DNA of 64,000 nucleotides from Progne subis subis (taxonomy: Eukaryota > Chordata > Aves > Passeriformes > Hirundinidae): NCBI GenBank assembly GCA_022316685.1, contig JAKJHU010000005.1:13122707-13186706 (forward strand), read 5' to 3'. The translations under genes and the position numbers were made by a program. This document shows positions 25,636-37,500 of this stretch, one piece after another. Position 1 is the first letter of the stretch, and every line of letters begins with the position of its first letter. Below the pieces are notes generated by a model. It saw only the letters and a program-made list of their open reading frames with translations. It ran no database searches and had not been told where the DNA came from.

Positions 25636-28400
25636 TTCAACAAGTAACCAGGAGGTTTTGAATTTTATTCACCTCACAATGAAACACAATATAAACTCAA
25701 TTAATGCATTATAACAAGTCAAAATCTACCTTGAAATGCATAAGCACTTAGTTTAAGTTTAGTAACAGAAGTAGTAGACAGAAAGCTGGAAAAATCTGCA
25801 CAGGAGATCCCTTTTCCACAAAACTGTTACAGTACACCAGGAAAAACATTTTCCAGTAAAAATGGCAAAAGGAAAGATAAAAGCCAAGGAAAACTTTAAT
25901 CCCTCTGTTCACAAATTGCTTCAAACAATCCTTGCATGTGTAAAGATTATTCTGCTTAGAACTGACAGGATTCGGTCAGCTCTTGTGTTTTCAGAAGTGC
26001 TAGTAAAAATTCCTAATTGAGAAAAAATTACTTTTTTAACACTCTCTTTCCAGGAGATAAAATATCAGGTATATTTAATGTTAAAAAAAGGTTTTTTAAA
26101 AGCTTTATATAAATATGATCTCTGTGATTATGAAAAACACATTGAAATGAGCTTTAAAATACTGAGGGGTATATAGCTCTTTGAGTGTGGTTTACTGGAA
26201 AAACATTCTCATTTAAAATGCAACTTTTAAACAAACAAACAAAAAATTTATTCAGAATACCATTCTAAAGTTGTGCAAATGTGTCTTACAGTTTTCAAAA
26301 GACATTTTTGCTAGATCTTTAATCACTCCTAGTTTTAGACATTTGAACTCAGTTTATTGAAAGTGTAGTTTTGAACAGAAAACATAAGCAACAATAAATA
26401 CAAGGAAAAAACACAAGGTTCTACAAGGAAATTGAAATATGTGAAACTTAGTGTGGAGGAATTTAATTTTTATTTAATTCTGAATATCAAATACAATTCC
26501 TATATTAATCCATTAGGCTTTTACTAAATGACTTTACAGCCCTTTCCACTCAGAGGGTTTTTCTGTAGCAGTTGCTAGTCATCTTTAGACATGGAAAGTG
26601 ACCCATGTTCCCTTAATCTATACTGAGCATATGAGCATGAAGTGAAGAATCCTTATGGATTAGTTGCTAAATGAAGTATTTTGCTAAGTAATTTAGTATT
26701 TTAGTAAGTGCAGTGCCTTACATCTCAAACCCTGCTGCAGCCATTGGCTGAGGAATGGGCACTTTATGGATTATTTTGTCTTCCTCCTAGAGGAGTGGGG
26801 CTGGATCACAGGATGGGCCTCTGTTGTGTTGACACCAGGCACTGCTCTGCAGGACCTGTCCATCTAGTCTAATTTAGGTAGTGAGGATTTTTTGCAGCCA
26901 TTTTCCACTTCTTAATATATTTTATATGCAAAAATCTGTTAGCCAGCAACTAAAACAATGAATTGACAACTGAGGGTATTGGATTTAATTACTGGCTTTG
27001 TGGAGATATCAAATATGTTGCTTATATTCTCTACAGCATAGTTTCTCCTCCTCTGTCAGATGACTTTAATGATTCTAGCTCTGCTTCCCAGGAGTGTTCT
27101 TGATGAGCTTTAATTAATATCTTAATGTGTTCTGAGCTCCTTACCTATGCACTGTAATATCAATATGAAATATGATTAGATTGCAGAAACAATGACTATC
27201 CCAAAGGTTAATAATAACAAGATTAATTGTGTATTGAATTTTATGTCATCTGTTAGCAGCTTGCATGTCAGATATTATGGTTTATACTTGTACCTGCCTA
27301 GAGGAAAAGAGTTTTTGACTGAAGATATTTTTCCTCTATTTTTACAAATCATGTCTAAACCAGCTCTGGTAAAAAGTCTCTGTTCTTTTCAGAGATTGCA
27401 CTAGTCATCAGAAATTTTCCTTTTAATAAATAACATCACTGAGGTAGTGACAAAAAAAAAAAAACAAACCAAAAACAACAACAACAAAAAAACCCAAAAA
27501 AAACAAAAAAAAACCCAACTCCTGCTCTCACACAGAAAAAGTGAATTTCATGCTCCTCACAGAACCTCACATCAATTAAGACATTCTTCCTACTTACTCA
27601 AGCAAGTTTATTCAGTACAGTTTATAGATTTAAAATGGAATTGTGGCAATTTGGCCAAACATCCACTTTGGAAAAAAAAAAATTTCACCTGACAGCCATC
27701 CAGGGCAGTGTTGAAGGTCTTTTGATTGCCATGTCTTAGACTTCTTGTTTCAGAGGACTACTTGTCACATTTGTGCTGAATCCTCCCTCTCAGTACTCTC
27801 TCAGATGTTACAATCAGTCACAGGAAGAAAACTAATCTTGGCATGTTTTGTGTAAAGGGAGGTACACTCTTGGACAGCTACTGAAAGTTTCTGCCTTCAC
27901 TGTTGCTCTTTGATGGAAAAAACCAAAGCTTTTAGCAACATTACACAGAACTGGACGTCCAAAACTTGCTGGCAGTGAGTGCCAGTGCTTCTTGCACACA
28001 GTTGGACACTCAACAGAACATCTGCAAACCTTGCGTGTGCTGACCAAGGCAGTTCCTAATCTAGGCCATCCTGATTCAGCAGGATAGCTCAAGGGCTAGG
28101 ATTGATATTCTTTTTTATTATTATTATTTTTATAATTATTTTAAATATTATTTCTATTTCAGGATATAAATGCCAGTAAAACTCCTTTCCTAAAAAATTC
28201 TGTACCTTTATTCAAGACCCATGAAATAAATACAAAGTTTTCCTAAGGGTACTGAGAATCCATGCTTCTCCCAGCCTCATGCATTTTTGCTGTTTTCCTG
28301 GCATCATGAAGGGGTGCTTTTGCCCTGTTTTAGTGAGGTATTTTTAACAGAAGGGCTCAAGGATATTCCTTTCTGGCCATTTCCTAAATGCATACATCCC
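25636..28400. other. Unique DNA and A-rich tract, no gene seen
   Basis: AT-rich sequence with an A/CAAA-type low-complexity tract near 27,454-27,520. The frame over that tract is an artefact of the repeat. Weak coding-like reading on the plus strand near 27,860-28,030 is too broken to call. Confidence 0.4.
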
Positions 28401-28404
28401 TTTG

Positions 28405-28516
28405 GTTAACACACTTTACTAGAAGGTGAGCTTGAATCTGCTCTGGCAGTAGCTGACGCTCCTAGAGCATTGCCAAAAGGGGGGGTATTACAACTCCTCG
28501 AGGATGTAGGATAAAT
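28405..28516 (+). other. Possible coding remnant or conserved element
   Basis: A plus-strand frame without a start codon reads HTLLEGELESALAVADAP and continues about 35 codons to a stop at 28,514. Its composition (E, L, A rich, few low-complexity residues) looks more like protein than the neighbourhood does. A loose acceptor (CTTTACTAG) lies at its left side and no good donor is seen. It may equally be a non-coding conserved element. It is the leftmost of several plus-strand coding-like islands up to 33.2 kb. Confidence 0.15.
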
Positions 28517-29258
28517 GATGGGATGCTGATGTGCAGTTAAGTTCAGAGACCAGTCACAGTCAACACACACGGATGCAACAGCAGCAGCATCTCTGAAATG
28601 TGGATATTTATGAGATGCAAGCATCAAATCTGTTGCAGTTGGAGGGGCTTCTGGAGTCTTCCAGTATCAGAATTTTAGACACAAAGAGATTATAATAGTT
28701 TGTATTACTTTGTGTGTCATTCGGTTCCTTTAGGGTCAGGCAAGGGAATGTGGCTCTTTTCTCTTTCTCTCTCCTTTTTTTTTTTTTAATGACTACTTCC
28801 TTATGTACCCTTTTTTGCTCAGATACCAATGAAATTTTGAGACTTAAGTCTAAATTTAAAAACTACTGAATAATGCAGTGAGCAGCATTGTTGCAGTTTC
28901 ATGAAGTCTTAACTGCCTTAAAACAGTCTTTTGAATATTTAAATAAGATCCCATCTACTCTATTAATTTTACTTTTTCTTCCTATATTGTATAAATAATT
29001 GTGTGTAATACATAATTATTATACATTATATATGTATGTAATAATTCCTGCTGTTGACCATTCTAAACTTACAATATTTTACTCTCACAATATCCCTTAG
29101 TTATTTTTCCCTCTTACAATGAATGTCATAAAACACCATTAATTTAATCTTGTTTTCAGCCAAAGCATTCATTTCACATCAGACTTTCAGTGCCTATTGA
29201 TAATTTCGTTGCTTGTTTTTAATTAACATTATATGTCATTCAGCTTATGACTTTCAAA

Positions 29259-29597
29259 GTAAATGTTAAACCTCTGTCAGGAAAAAATCCAACTGGCACT
29301 TTACGTGCCGCAATAAAATGGCAGATTACAGTTGACGTTGTTCGGCAAAGGGAGCGCTTTGCTGGGAAAATGGAGCATGATGATCACCTCTCATGACCCT
29401 GAAAACCACTTAAGAGTCACAGGGCTTATGACACTGACCTCAGGGAGCTAAAAAGAAAGCAGGTCCAACGTGCTTGTGGGGACAGCAGCATTGCCGCACC
29501 ACTGCTTCCTCCCTGGGATAAACTGGAGTGCAGGACTCAGACTCTCATTGTTCAGGACCTGCAGATGAGTTACAAGACACACTTCGGCCTCTCCTGA
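29259..29597 (+). pseudogene. Possible decayed exon or conserved element
   Basis: One plus-strand frame runs for 113 codons with only two internal stops, both TGA (29,394-29,396 and 29,400-29,402). Before them it reads KPLSGKNPTGTLRAAIKWQI and on to MEHDDHLS; after them it reads AYDTDLRELKRKQVQRACGD and on to THFGLS. The segment has more CpG than its AT-rich surroundings. Keeping one frame on both sides of the stops favours former coding sequence, but a conserved non-coding element would also look like this. I do not recognise the protein. No clear pair of splice sites borders it. Confidence 0.22.
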
Positions 29598-29599
29598 AA

Positions 29600-32500
29600 C
29601 AGATGTCGGTCTTTTGAACAGGAAATTATTTTTATGGATAATCAAGCAGTATTATTATCTATCATTGTTATGTGATGTATAACTGAACGTGATAAGCTCA
29701 ACTCAGTGATCATCATTACTGTTACGACCTGTCATTTTCTCAGGTTGTACAGTTGACAGTGAGGTGCATCTATCACGAAGGTATAAGAAGGAACAAGGAT
29801 TTATTGTATGGTTAACCCAGGCCGCCTTTGTGTCTTTGTTACTCGACCACTCAAACACTTGTCTGTTTTCTGGAACATATGCACGTATCTGTAGAAAATA
29901 ATAAAAGTACACTCTGCCAAACACATTCACCAGAATTTGTAAGTTGTTGAGATCCTGAGCAGGGAATAGAACATCAGAAGTGCTGTAGACATTCTGCCCT
30001 GGCAGGGTCCATCCATGAAAGCTGCCTTGCCCCCGTCACTGCCACCACCTTGGCAATGAGCATGTCTCCTTGAAACATGAGATCAGTCCAAGAACTAGTT
30101 TACATCAAGCTCCCTAATCTTTTGTAGTGTCACCAGTCACCACAAACAATAGGGTTTGATTGAGATTTCTTCTCTTCTAAAGGGATCAAATTGCAGTTTT
30201 GTCTACCATGAAATAAGGCTCACTGGTGTGTGATTAAGATATATATAATATCATCATTTGTCTCCTTGTTTGTATGCCATATATGTATGATGTGCTCAGC
30301 CAACATTGTGATAAATAGATTTCTTTCAAGAAAAATCTCTTATGCTTTGAGGCCATATCTCCTTACATTATTATCTGGCAACTGGAATTAACAATACCTC
30401 TTGTGTAAATTTTAATATTAAGATTCATTACATACTATTAGTGGCTGGCAGGTAACACTTGTTCAGAAGGAAATCTTATTTCCATGCAAATAATTTTTCT
30501 AGCTTTTCTGTGCAAGTACAGCTCATGACAGAGAAGATACTAAGGATGTACCATTGCAAAAATGGAGATCTAATGGTATGAAATAGGATTTCAATAGGCT
30601 GAGGGTTTTTTGTTTTGTTAGAACTCACCATGACACACACCAAAATATTTTTGCATATCTAACAATTAATGTAAGATGGCACAGTAACACCTCATCAGGG
30701 TTCTGTTTTGGTTATAGACATCAGTCATGTCCAAACAATTCATCATTTCACAAATAACCAAAAGAATGACTGTGTGATGCCTTTTCTTCTAGGATAAAAT
30801 AGGCAACAGAGTTGAATAAAATTATCTTTAAAGGTCTCTTCAAACACAAACCATTCTATAATTCTGTGATTCTCTGCATGGGAGGTTATTTTTGTATGAA
30901 GGTAATAAACATCTTTATATTAAAACACAAATGCTATACCCACCCAAATGAAACACAAAATAATGCACTAAAAACCTATATCAAATATTAATTCCAGAAG
31001 GGATATATACAACTAAGTTTATCTCAATTCTAAGGAAAGTGAGGGAGAAGAAATGTATTTCCTTTTACCAGTTGAAATTGACAAAGATTCCCCCTATCAA
31101 ACTAAATATCAGAGTTCAGCTATCAGTAGTGCTACACCTATTTCTTTGAATTTTTAATATATCTTCCACTTAGAGTGTAAACACCACCGAAATACTGAAC
31201 ATACAAAAGCTATTAGTTATCAAATACATAATCACGGTTTTTACCATGATTACTCCAAATTATGTCACAGATATTGAAAAGGTAAAAAAAGTCATGGTTC
31301 CTTCCCCAGCTGACAATATTAAAAAGCTGAAACCTATTTTATGTATACAAATCCATTTTTTATTTGTGATACCAGAAATACATAAATCATGACGATTATT
31401 TCAGATATATATATTTGGCTTGTATCCTTTCAAACTGGACTCTTCACTGTATTGTGTTGCTTTGCACTGGAAAAGCAAAACAAAACACCAAACAAAACTC
31501 AAACCCAAAATACCAGAAAACAAACCCACAAACAAACAGTATGACTGAAATTTTCCATCAGCTCCTTGATACCTGTAATTTTAAAAAATAAAACTAGTAA
31601 AAACTTACTTAAAGCTGTAGAAGAGGTGGAATAGATCAAAAATCTTGAAGCTGTGGAAAACATACGAAGGATCTAACCCATTAGTACTGGGTTAGATGTG
31701 TGTAAAGAATAAATTTGAAATTTGCCTGTGGTATGCTCATCTTGATGGAGCACAACCACAGACAGTTTTAGACAGGTATAATTTCTGTAAAACCATTGGT
31801 GTTAAACAAGCATAAAACTGCAGTTTTAAACCAAAGTTTTAATTGCAATGATGTATTGAGACAAGGGGGGAATAAAGGTAGAATGAGTGCTAGAAAGCCT
31901 CCTGCGGCAAAGCAACTGTTGGAAAGAAAACTAATCAGATGCAGTTGGAAACAGTTGGCTTTAATAGACTGTAAACAGTAAAAGTCATGATTTCTCCCCA
32001 AGTCATCTGACACCTTCATTACTGCAATTACTTATTTAATGCCCCTCACATCAAGAAGCAAACACAGCTTTATTAGCTCGTGCAAGCTTATTTTTTAATC
32101 TGTATTCTTCACCAGTACTTACCAATTAACACTGTGCATCAACAACCTGCATTTGTTGCAGCTGCTGAGCAAAAAATTGTCATACTCTTTCTAGGAACAT
32201 GACTAAGTGAAATCAGTAATATAAAATACATTTTGAATTTTAGATTTTGATACCTGAAAGGGAAATATTAATCTGTAGATTTACCATAGCTGTCCATCTT
32301 AGTAAACATTAAACATTGCATTTCTCTCTGTATGTTCTTGGTCCTACTTTACAGATGTTCAAGCAAGAAAATATCTCATGGTTCGCCCACAGGCATCTTT
32401 TCAAAATATTTAACTTAAATCTCAACTTCTCATGCTACATAGGTTAACTCATCTGCAGAATCTTGGTATCAGGGCTGTTGCAACCAAAGCAGACTGAGGA

Positions 32501-32786
32501 AGTAAATAAAACCAGGTCTGTGAGGAGAAACAATACCCTTTAATAGATCAACTGTTACACTTTCCATGGAAAACATTCATATGCAAGCATTTCTTAAAGT
32601 AAGAACCAGAAATGACTAAGAAACTTTTGGGATCTTGTAATTTCATTTTGTAAAAATACAAAATTCCTGGATTCTGGCCACAGAGATTTGACAATTTTCA
32701 AAGATATCTCTTCCACAGAGTTTTCATAACAGTAGTGAGGCTTTATTTAGCCAAATGCCTGTAATACATGTTTATCTCTCTTGCAG
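29600..32786. other. Unique AT-rich DNA, no gene called
   Basis: Between the 29.3-kb coding-like island and the 32.8-kb exon candidate I see only short frames. A splice-like segment at 30,519-30,575 has a fair acceptor and the donor ATG|GTATGA, but its phase could not be linked to the exons that follow. A short CR1 tail lies at 30,826-30,873. Confidence 0.35.
30826..30873 (+). mobile_element. Short CR1 3' tail
   Basis: AAAGGTCTCTTC followed by ACCATTCTATAATTCTGTGA matches the typical last bases of a CR1 LINE. Only the extreme 3' end remains. Confidence 0.7.
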
Positions 32787-33206
32787 TACTGAACCAGATG
32801 TCAAGTGGAAGGATTGGAGTGATTTTTTTTCAGTTGTTAAATTGATTGAAATTTTTCTGTCTTTCCAGTATGCTGGTGCAGGTAAGAATACATTTTTAAT
32901 CCATACAAAATACCAATGAAATCTGAGTGAGTGACTACAGTTAGAAAGAAGGACTGATGCATTCAATTATCACAGGAAATATCATCAGTGTATCTTAGTA
33001 TCATCAAATATTTTAACCCTTTAAACAAAGAGTTTCATTGAAAGTGCTATAAATTGCCTTCAAAATATATAGCATGAAAAGGTAGATATATTTTCTATAT
33101 GACTGAAATGTGTTGTTTAATGTCTCTTTGCAACATGCAGATATCATTGACTTGCACTTTGAGATTTATGGGAAGATCTCACAAGGAGCTAAGGACTTAA
33201 ACAGAG
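32787..33206 (+). other. Two phase-matched candidate exons of an unidentified gene
   Basis: Exon candidate 1 is 32,787-32,881 (95 bp). It has acceptor TTATCTCTCTTGCAG and donor GCAG|GTAAGA, is open in one frame, and includes DVKWKDWSDFFSVV and SFQYAGA. Exon candidate 2 is 33,141-33,206 (66 bp). It has acceptor TCTCTTTGCAACATGCAG and donor AGAG|GTAATG, and reads IIDLHFEIYGKISQGAKDLN. The first ends with one base of a codon and the second begins with the other two, forming GAT (Asp), so the frame is continuous across the 259-bp intron. I do not recognise the protein. No start, stop or further exon could be linked. It could be a live gene, a pseudogene or coincidence. FBXO5 is the neighbour expected on this side from mammalian synteny, but these residues do not look like FBXO5. 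Confidence 0.33.
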
Positions 33207-34485
33207 GTAATGGAAGTCAACCTTCCATTTTTTTTCTGAACACAATCTTGCGTACAAGAAATAATAGATCATGTTGCAAAATGCTAAAACTGAATTTACT
33301 GCATGATGCTCTGTTATTTTATTTTTTCATATTCCATATTTCAGATTCCTTTTAAGGTTTTTCCTTCTTGACTGCAATTTAAATACATGACTTTGTCCAA
33401 TAAAAGTTGCTTCTGCAAAGAATCACCGTGGAGTAGGTACTGTTATATGTGCAAACTGAGTTGTAGTAATTTCTTCTGTACCTTGCAAGTGTAAAATTCT
33501 TGTACTTTATGATCTCAGAGGAGGCAGGCAGCCCTTCTGTTCCAAGTCAACCTCCATTAAAGTCCTGCAATGCACATTAATGCAGTGTTCCTAAGGGAAT
33601 GCCATGGTGATATTTATCCTTGCTCGCCTCAGAAAATCCTTGCCAAGCAGGAGAGGAAGCATCTGTATGCGTGGTTGAGTGACATTTTTATGCTAGCAGA
33701 TATTCAAGGGCTCTGAAAAGATTCAGATTCAGTAGGAAATTAATTTGGGAAAAAAACACCCGAGGAAAGGCCATTTGACTTTTTTCCCCTTTAGTTTGGG
33801 GGCTTGCCTTGAACTTTAAAGCAATAACACCATCTGCAAAATCATGTCTTGTCCAGGAATGCCATTATAAGAAGTTGAACTCTTACAGATTGGATGAAAT
33901 AACAACTTAATTGTGGTCTTAATAGATTTCCCAGTTGCTTGCTGCAATCGGACCTACCTTTTTAACAGCCCTCATTGCTCATTAATTACATTTCCTCTCT
34001 CAATTTCTCTATTTCTTTCCTATTCCTTGAGGAGTATGGAAACCAGTTCAAATAATCACCTCTGAATTATGTATGTGAATTATCCCAGAAACACGTGGTT
34101 GGGATCTTTCTCTAGGTCAAGAGGGTATTTTAGATACAGAATAATTTCTCATCTTATCGTAGGGACTTACTGTGAGCTTCAGTTCATCCAGAGGCTGTGT
34201 TAACAACTGGCTCTTACGCAGGAATTTTCATTCTAAAGTAATTAACATGTCCTAAATCTTAAACTACTATAAATGAGAAATAATTTGAGATGACTGACTC
34301 ACCTGATCATTCTTTTCTTTCCTATTAAATGCATTTAAACTCTCTGAGCAGTCTACCAAATGGACTTTAATTAACCTAACAATCTGACTGCTATGATTAA
34401 ATGGATGTGGATATATTCTTAGACATGTTGCAATATGACATAAGTTTCAAGTATAAAGATGTTACCTGGCACTATTTATGTGATT

Positions 34486-34539
34486 GCAATAATATTTTGT
34501 GTGTTGTGATATGCAATAATATTTTGTGAGTTGTGATAT
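34486..34539. repeat. 27-bp tandem duplication, two copies
   Basis: Two adjacent 27-bp units starting GCAATAATATTTTGTG differ at a single base (T versus A at unit position 17). Confidence 0.92.
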
Positions 34540-37500
34540 GCAAATAGAATAACAATTAGAATCAGAACAATGCCTAAAACAGGTTTTCTCTAATAAACTA
34601 ATTCAATACAATATTTTAGCAAATTATTTCTGAGTAGCACTATACAGAAGGATCTCAAAGTATTAAAATGTTGCATTTCTATCCTAATCCACAGTATTTT
34701 TCATTGTCTTGAATGGGATTCAGTTCAGTTTTTCTCCTTATATGGGTCTTTGGCTTACTCAGAAAAACAGTGATATTGTCCATCTTTGTACTTATCCCCA
34801 GTTGTTATGAGTCAGAGGGTTTTTGGGTGCACAAAAACAATATTATATGTGATCTGCATATATTTTTCATGTTTGTAGATCTATAGAGCCAGTCAAGCAA
34901 CAAAGACTTTGCAAGCACTTACAAAATCCACAAAGAAGACAGGCCTCAGGTGCTGCATTCCTTCCTGTGGAACACAACACCAAATTTAAAAAGTAAGTTT
35001 TTTCAATAAAAAAATTTCTGAAGAGCCATGAAATCTGAATTCCAATGGCTCACTTTGATGATATAATGAACTCGAAGGTAGTGGGAAACAAAGCTTTGAT
35101 GACGATGTTTATTCTTTATGCTGCATGGTTTCCTTCAAATTGTCATTTTCCCTGGAAAGTCCAACACCTGCCAAGAATTAGAAAGACAACTATGGATGCA
35201 AAGGCATGTTGAAATATATCTGTATTTATTTATATGTACGTTGAGTGAATTAATAAACATGCAGCAAAACATATTTTCCCAATTTTATTTTATCATAAAA
35301 ATGGTAATATGTGCTACATTTTTCTATCTAAAGAATGTAGACTTCCTTAGTTCTGAGTGATATTTTTATATGTATGAAATTTAACTGTCTCTGGAATTCT
35401 TTTGTGACCCAAAATATTAACTATTCTCTACATAACTGCATTTACCGATATATTTCAAAAAGTAAAATCAGTAGATCTGCAATATTGTCAACCATCTAAG
35501 TATCTCTCAATCTGTAAATCCATACAACAAAACAGCCAGTGTGAAACTCAGTTAGTTTGACAAATAACAGACATCCGTAGTGAAAAGCTTTACTATTTGC
35601 TGATACGTGATTTTCTTACATGTTGACTTAGAATAGAGCACAGATCCCTTGGATATTTGAGATCTAGTCCTTGCTATCACAGAAGAACCATATTAAATTA
35701 CCAGTTTCATAAATGCACTAAATTTATGAAGTAGCAGCTTAAAATTCAAATTGGAACATATTCCATAATTTCAGCTCTATGATAGCTAGAAACTTTATCT
35801 CATTTCTCACCTAAATTTATTCTCTGCTAATTTACACAAACTTGTCTTCCACAAGCATAATTCTTTTAGTTTATGCTTTTTTCCCCTATGTATTTACTCC
35901 TGATGGAATAAAAAAGAAATTATAAAAATTATGAAAGGAAATTACATCAACCTTAAGTTGCTGTTCTATTTTGAAGTTATATTTAAAATAAAAATAAAAA
36001 TCCAATTCACCAAGCTACTATTTTTTTAGTACCTATACATTATATACCTTATATATGGCTCAATAAACAAATACAAATGTGGTGGTTTTGATTACATTCT
36101 ACAGTTATAGTAACAGGTCTTTATGTCTACATGATTAAGGAAATATTTTTAAGATCTTCATAACTAAAAGAAATTTAACCTGGAATATGAAGTACAAGGA
36201 AACACATGAAATCACAATCTTCACAGTAATTAAATGTAGTTCTACACAATTGCTTTTGACATGAGTAATAACAGTGAGCTCCATTCAAGGTGTGGCTACA
36301 GCAGTTGTGCATCTGGAGAAAAGGTCACATTCTTGTAAGCCACAGTAATCCAGAGAAGCCATAGACATGCTCACTCCTTCATCAAAATAGAAAGCTGTGT
36401 ATCTGAAGAGTACTTTGCTTTCAAATGTTCTCCAAATATTTTATCCAGAGATGAGCAGTTCATTAATTAAACAAATTGTCTCCTAACTAAATCAAATTAT
36501 TTGAGACACTCTTCAATATCCAGTTTCTTAGAATTCTTATTTTCTGGAAGTGAATACTAGCAAAAGGAAAACAAGATTGAAAATATTAATTTGCCTGGGT
36601 GCAACCAGCTTTAAGTTTTAATAAATTTTGGTGTGGGTGTCTGAATGGTTCAGCTGAAAATTTTCTACCACTATCAAGTACAAATAGAATATAAGTTCTT
36701 TTTACATTTACTCTTATTTGGTTTTATTCTTTTTCCTTGTGCAAAAAATTAGCAATATGTACCAGTTTAACTTTGTATCTAAACTGTAGAATGCAAAAGG
36801 GAAATGACAACTAGACCAGATGTCATTGTTAACTTGTTATTTGTACACTTTACTTAAAATTATTGTCTAAATTAAATTATTTGACCAACACATATATGAA
36901 AAGCTGTCACAGAAGAAACAGATCAAAAAGCAAAAAATAAAATTATGAATTAATTTTTTTCTATTAGATATTTTGATATGGGTAATTACTTTAGTAGATT
37001 TATAGGGTGTGCCTAGTGCACCTAAGCATTAAAAGCCAGAAGTTTTTTCCAACATTTGAGCTGAAAATCTCAGAAAATTAGACTTCACCAAGTCTCTGCT
37101 TTTGAAGATGACAATGCAGAAACTAGAAAAAATATGTAAATGTTTAACAATTCTTCAATTAAGTATCAGATTTTACTTAAAAAATAGTAAGGACTCAGAT
37201 CGTTATTTTTTTCAGTAGAGATTCTCCCACAATGGATAATACTCCATGAAGTTGTCTCTTTCTCATAGTGTCACTCTATTACGCATCTTGTGAGGTAAAT
37301 AAGTTACAATAAGATGTTCTTTCAAATTCCTTTGTTTATGTCTAGTAATAAAAAGAAGCCTAAAATAATAGTAAGTACTCAGGGAAATGCACACTAGAAA
37401 AAAATACTTGACCAGTCAGAGCTAGCCAAAAAGAATGTTCTTTTATCTGTATCTATATCCTGGGCTGAGTCTGGAAGACTGTTGTTCCTGGGCCTGCCAA

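Noticed and set aside
27447..27692. Lys/Asn-rich plus-strand frame
   Set aside because: Produced by an A-rich simple repeat.
30519..30575. Possible plus-strand exon (acceptor GTGCAAGTACAG, donor ATG|GTATGA)
   Set aside because: Two frames look equally plausible and neither can be linked by phase to the exon at 32,787.
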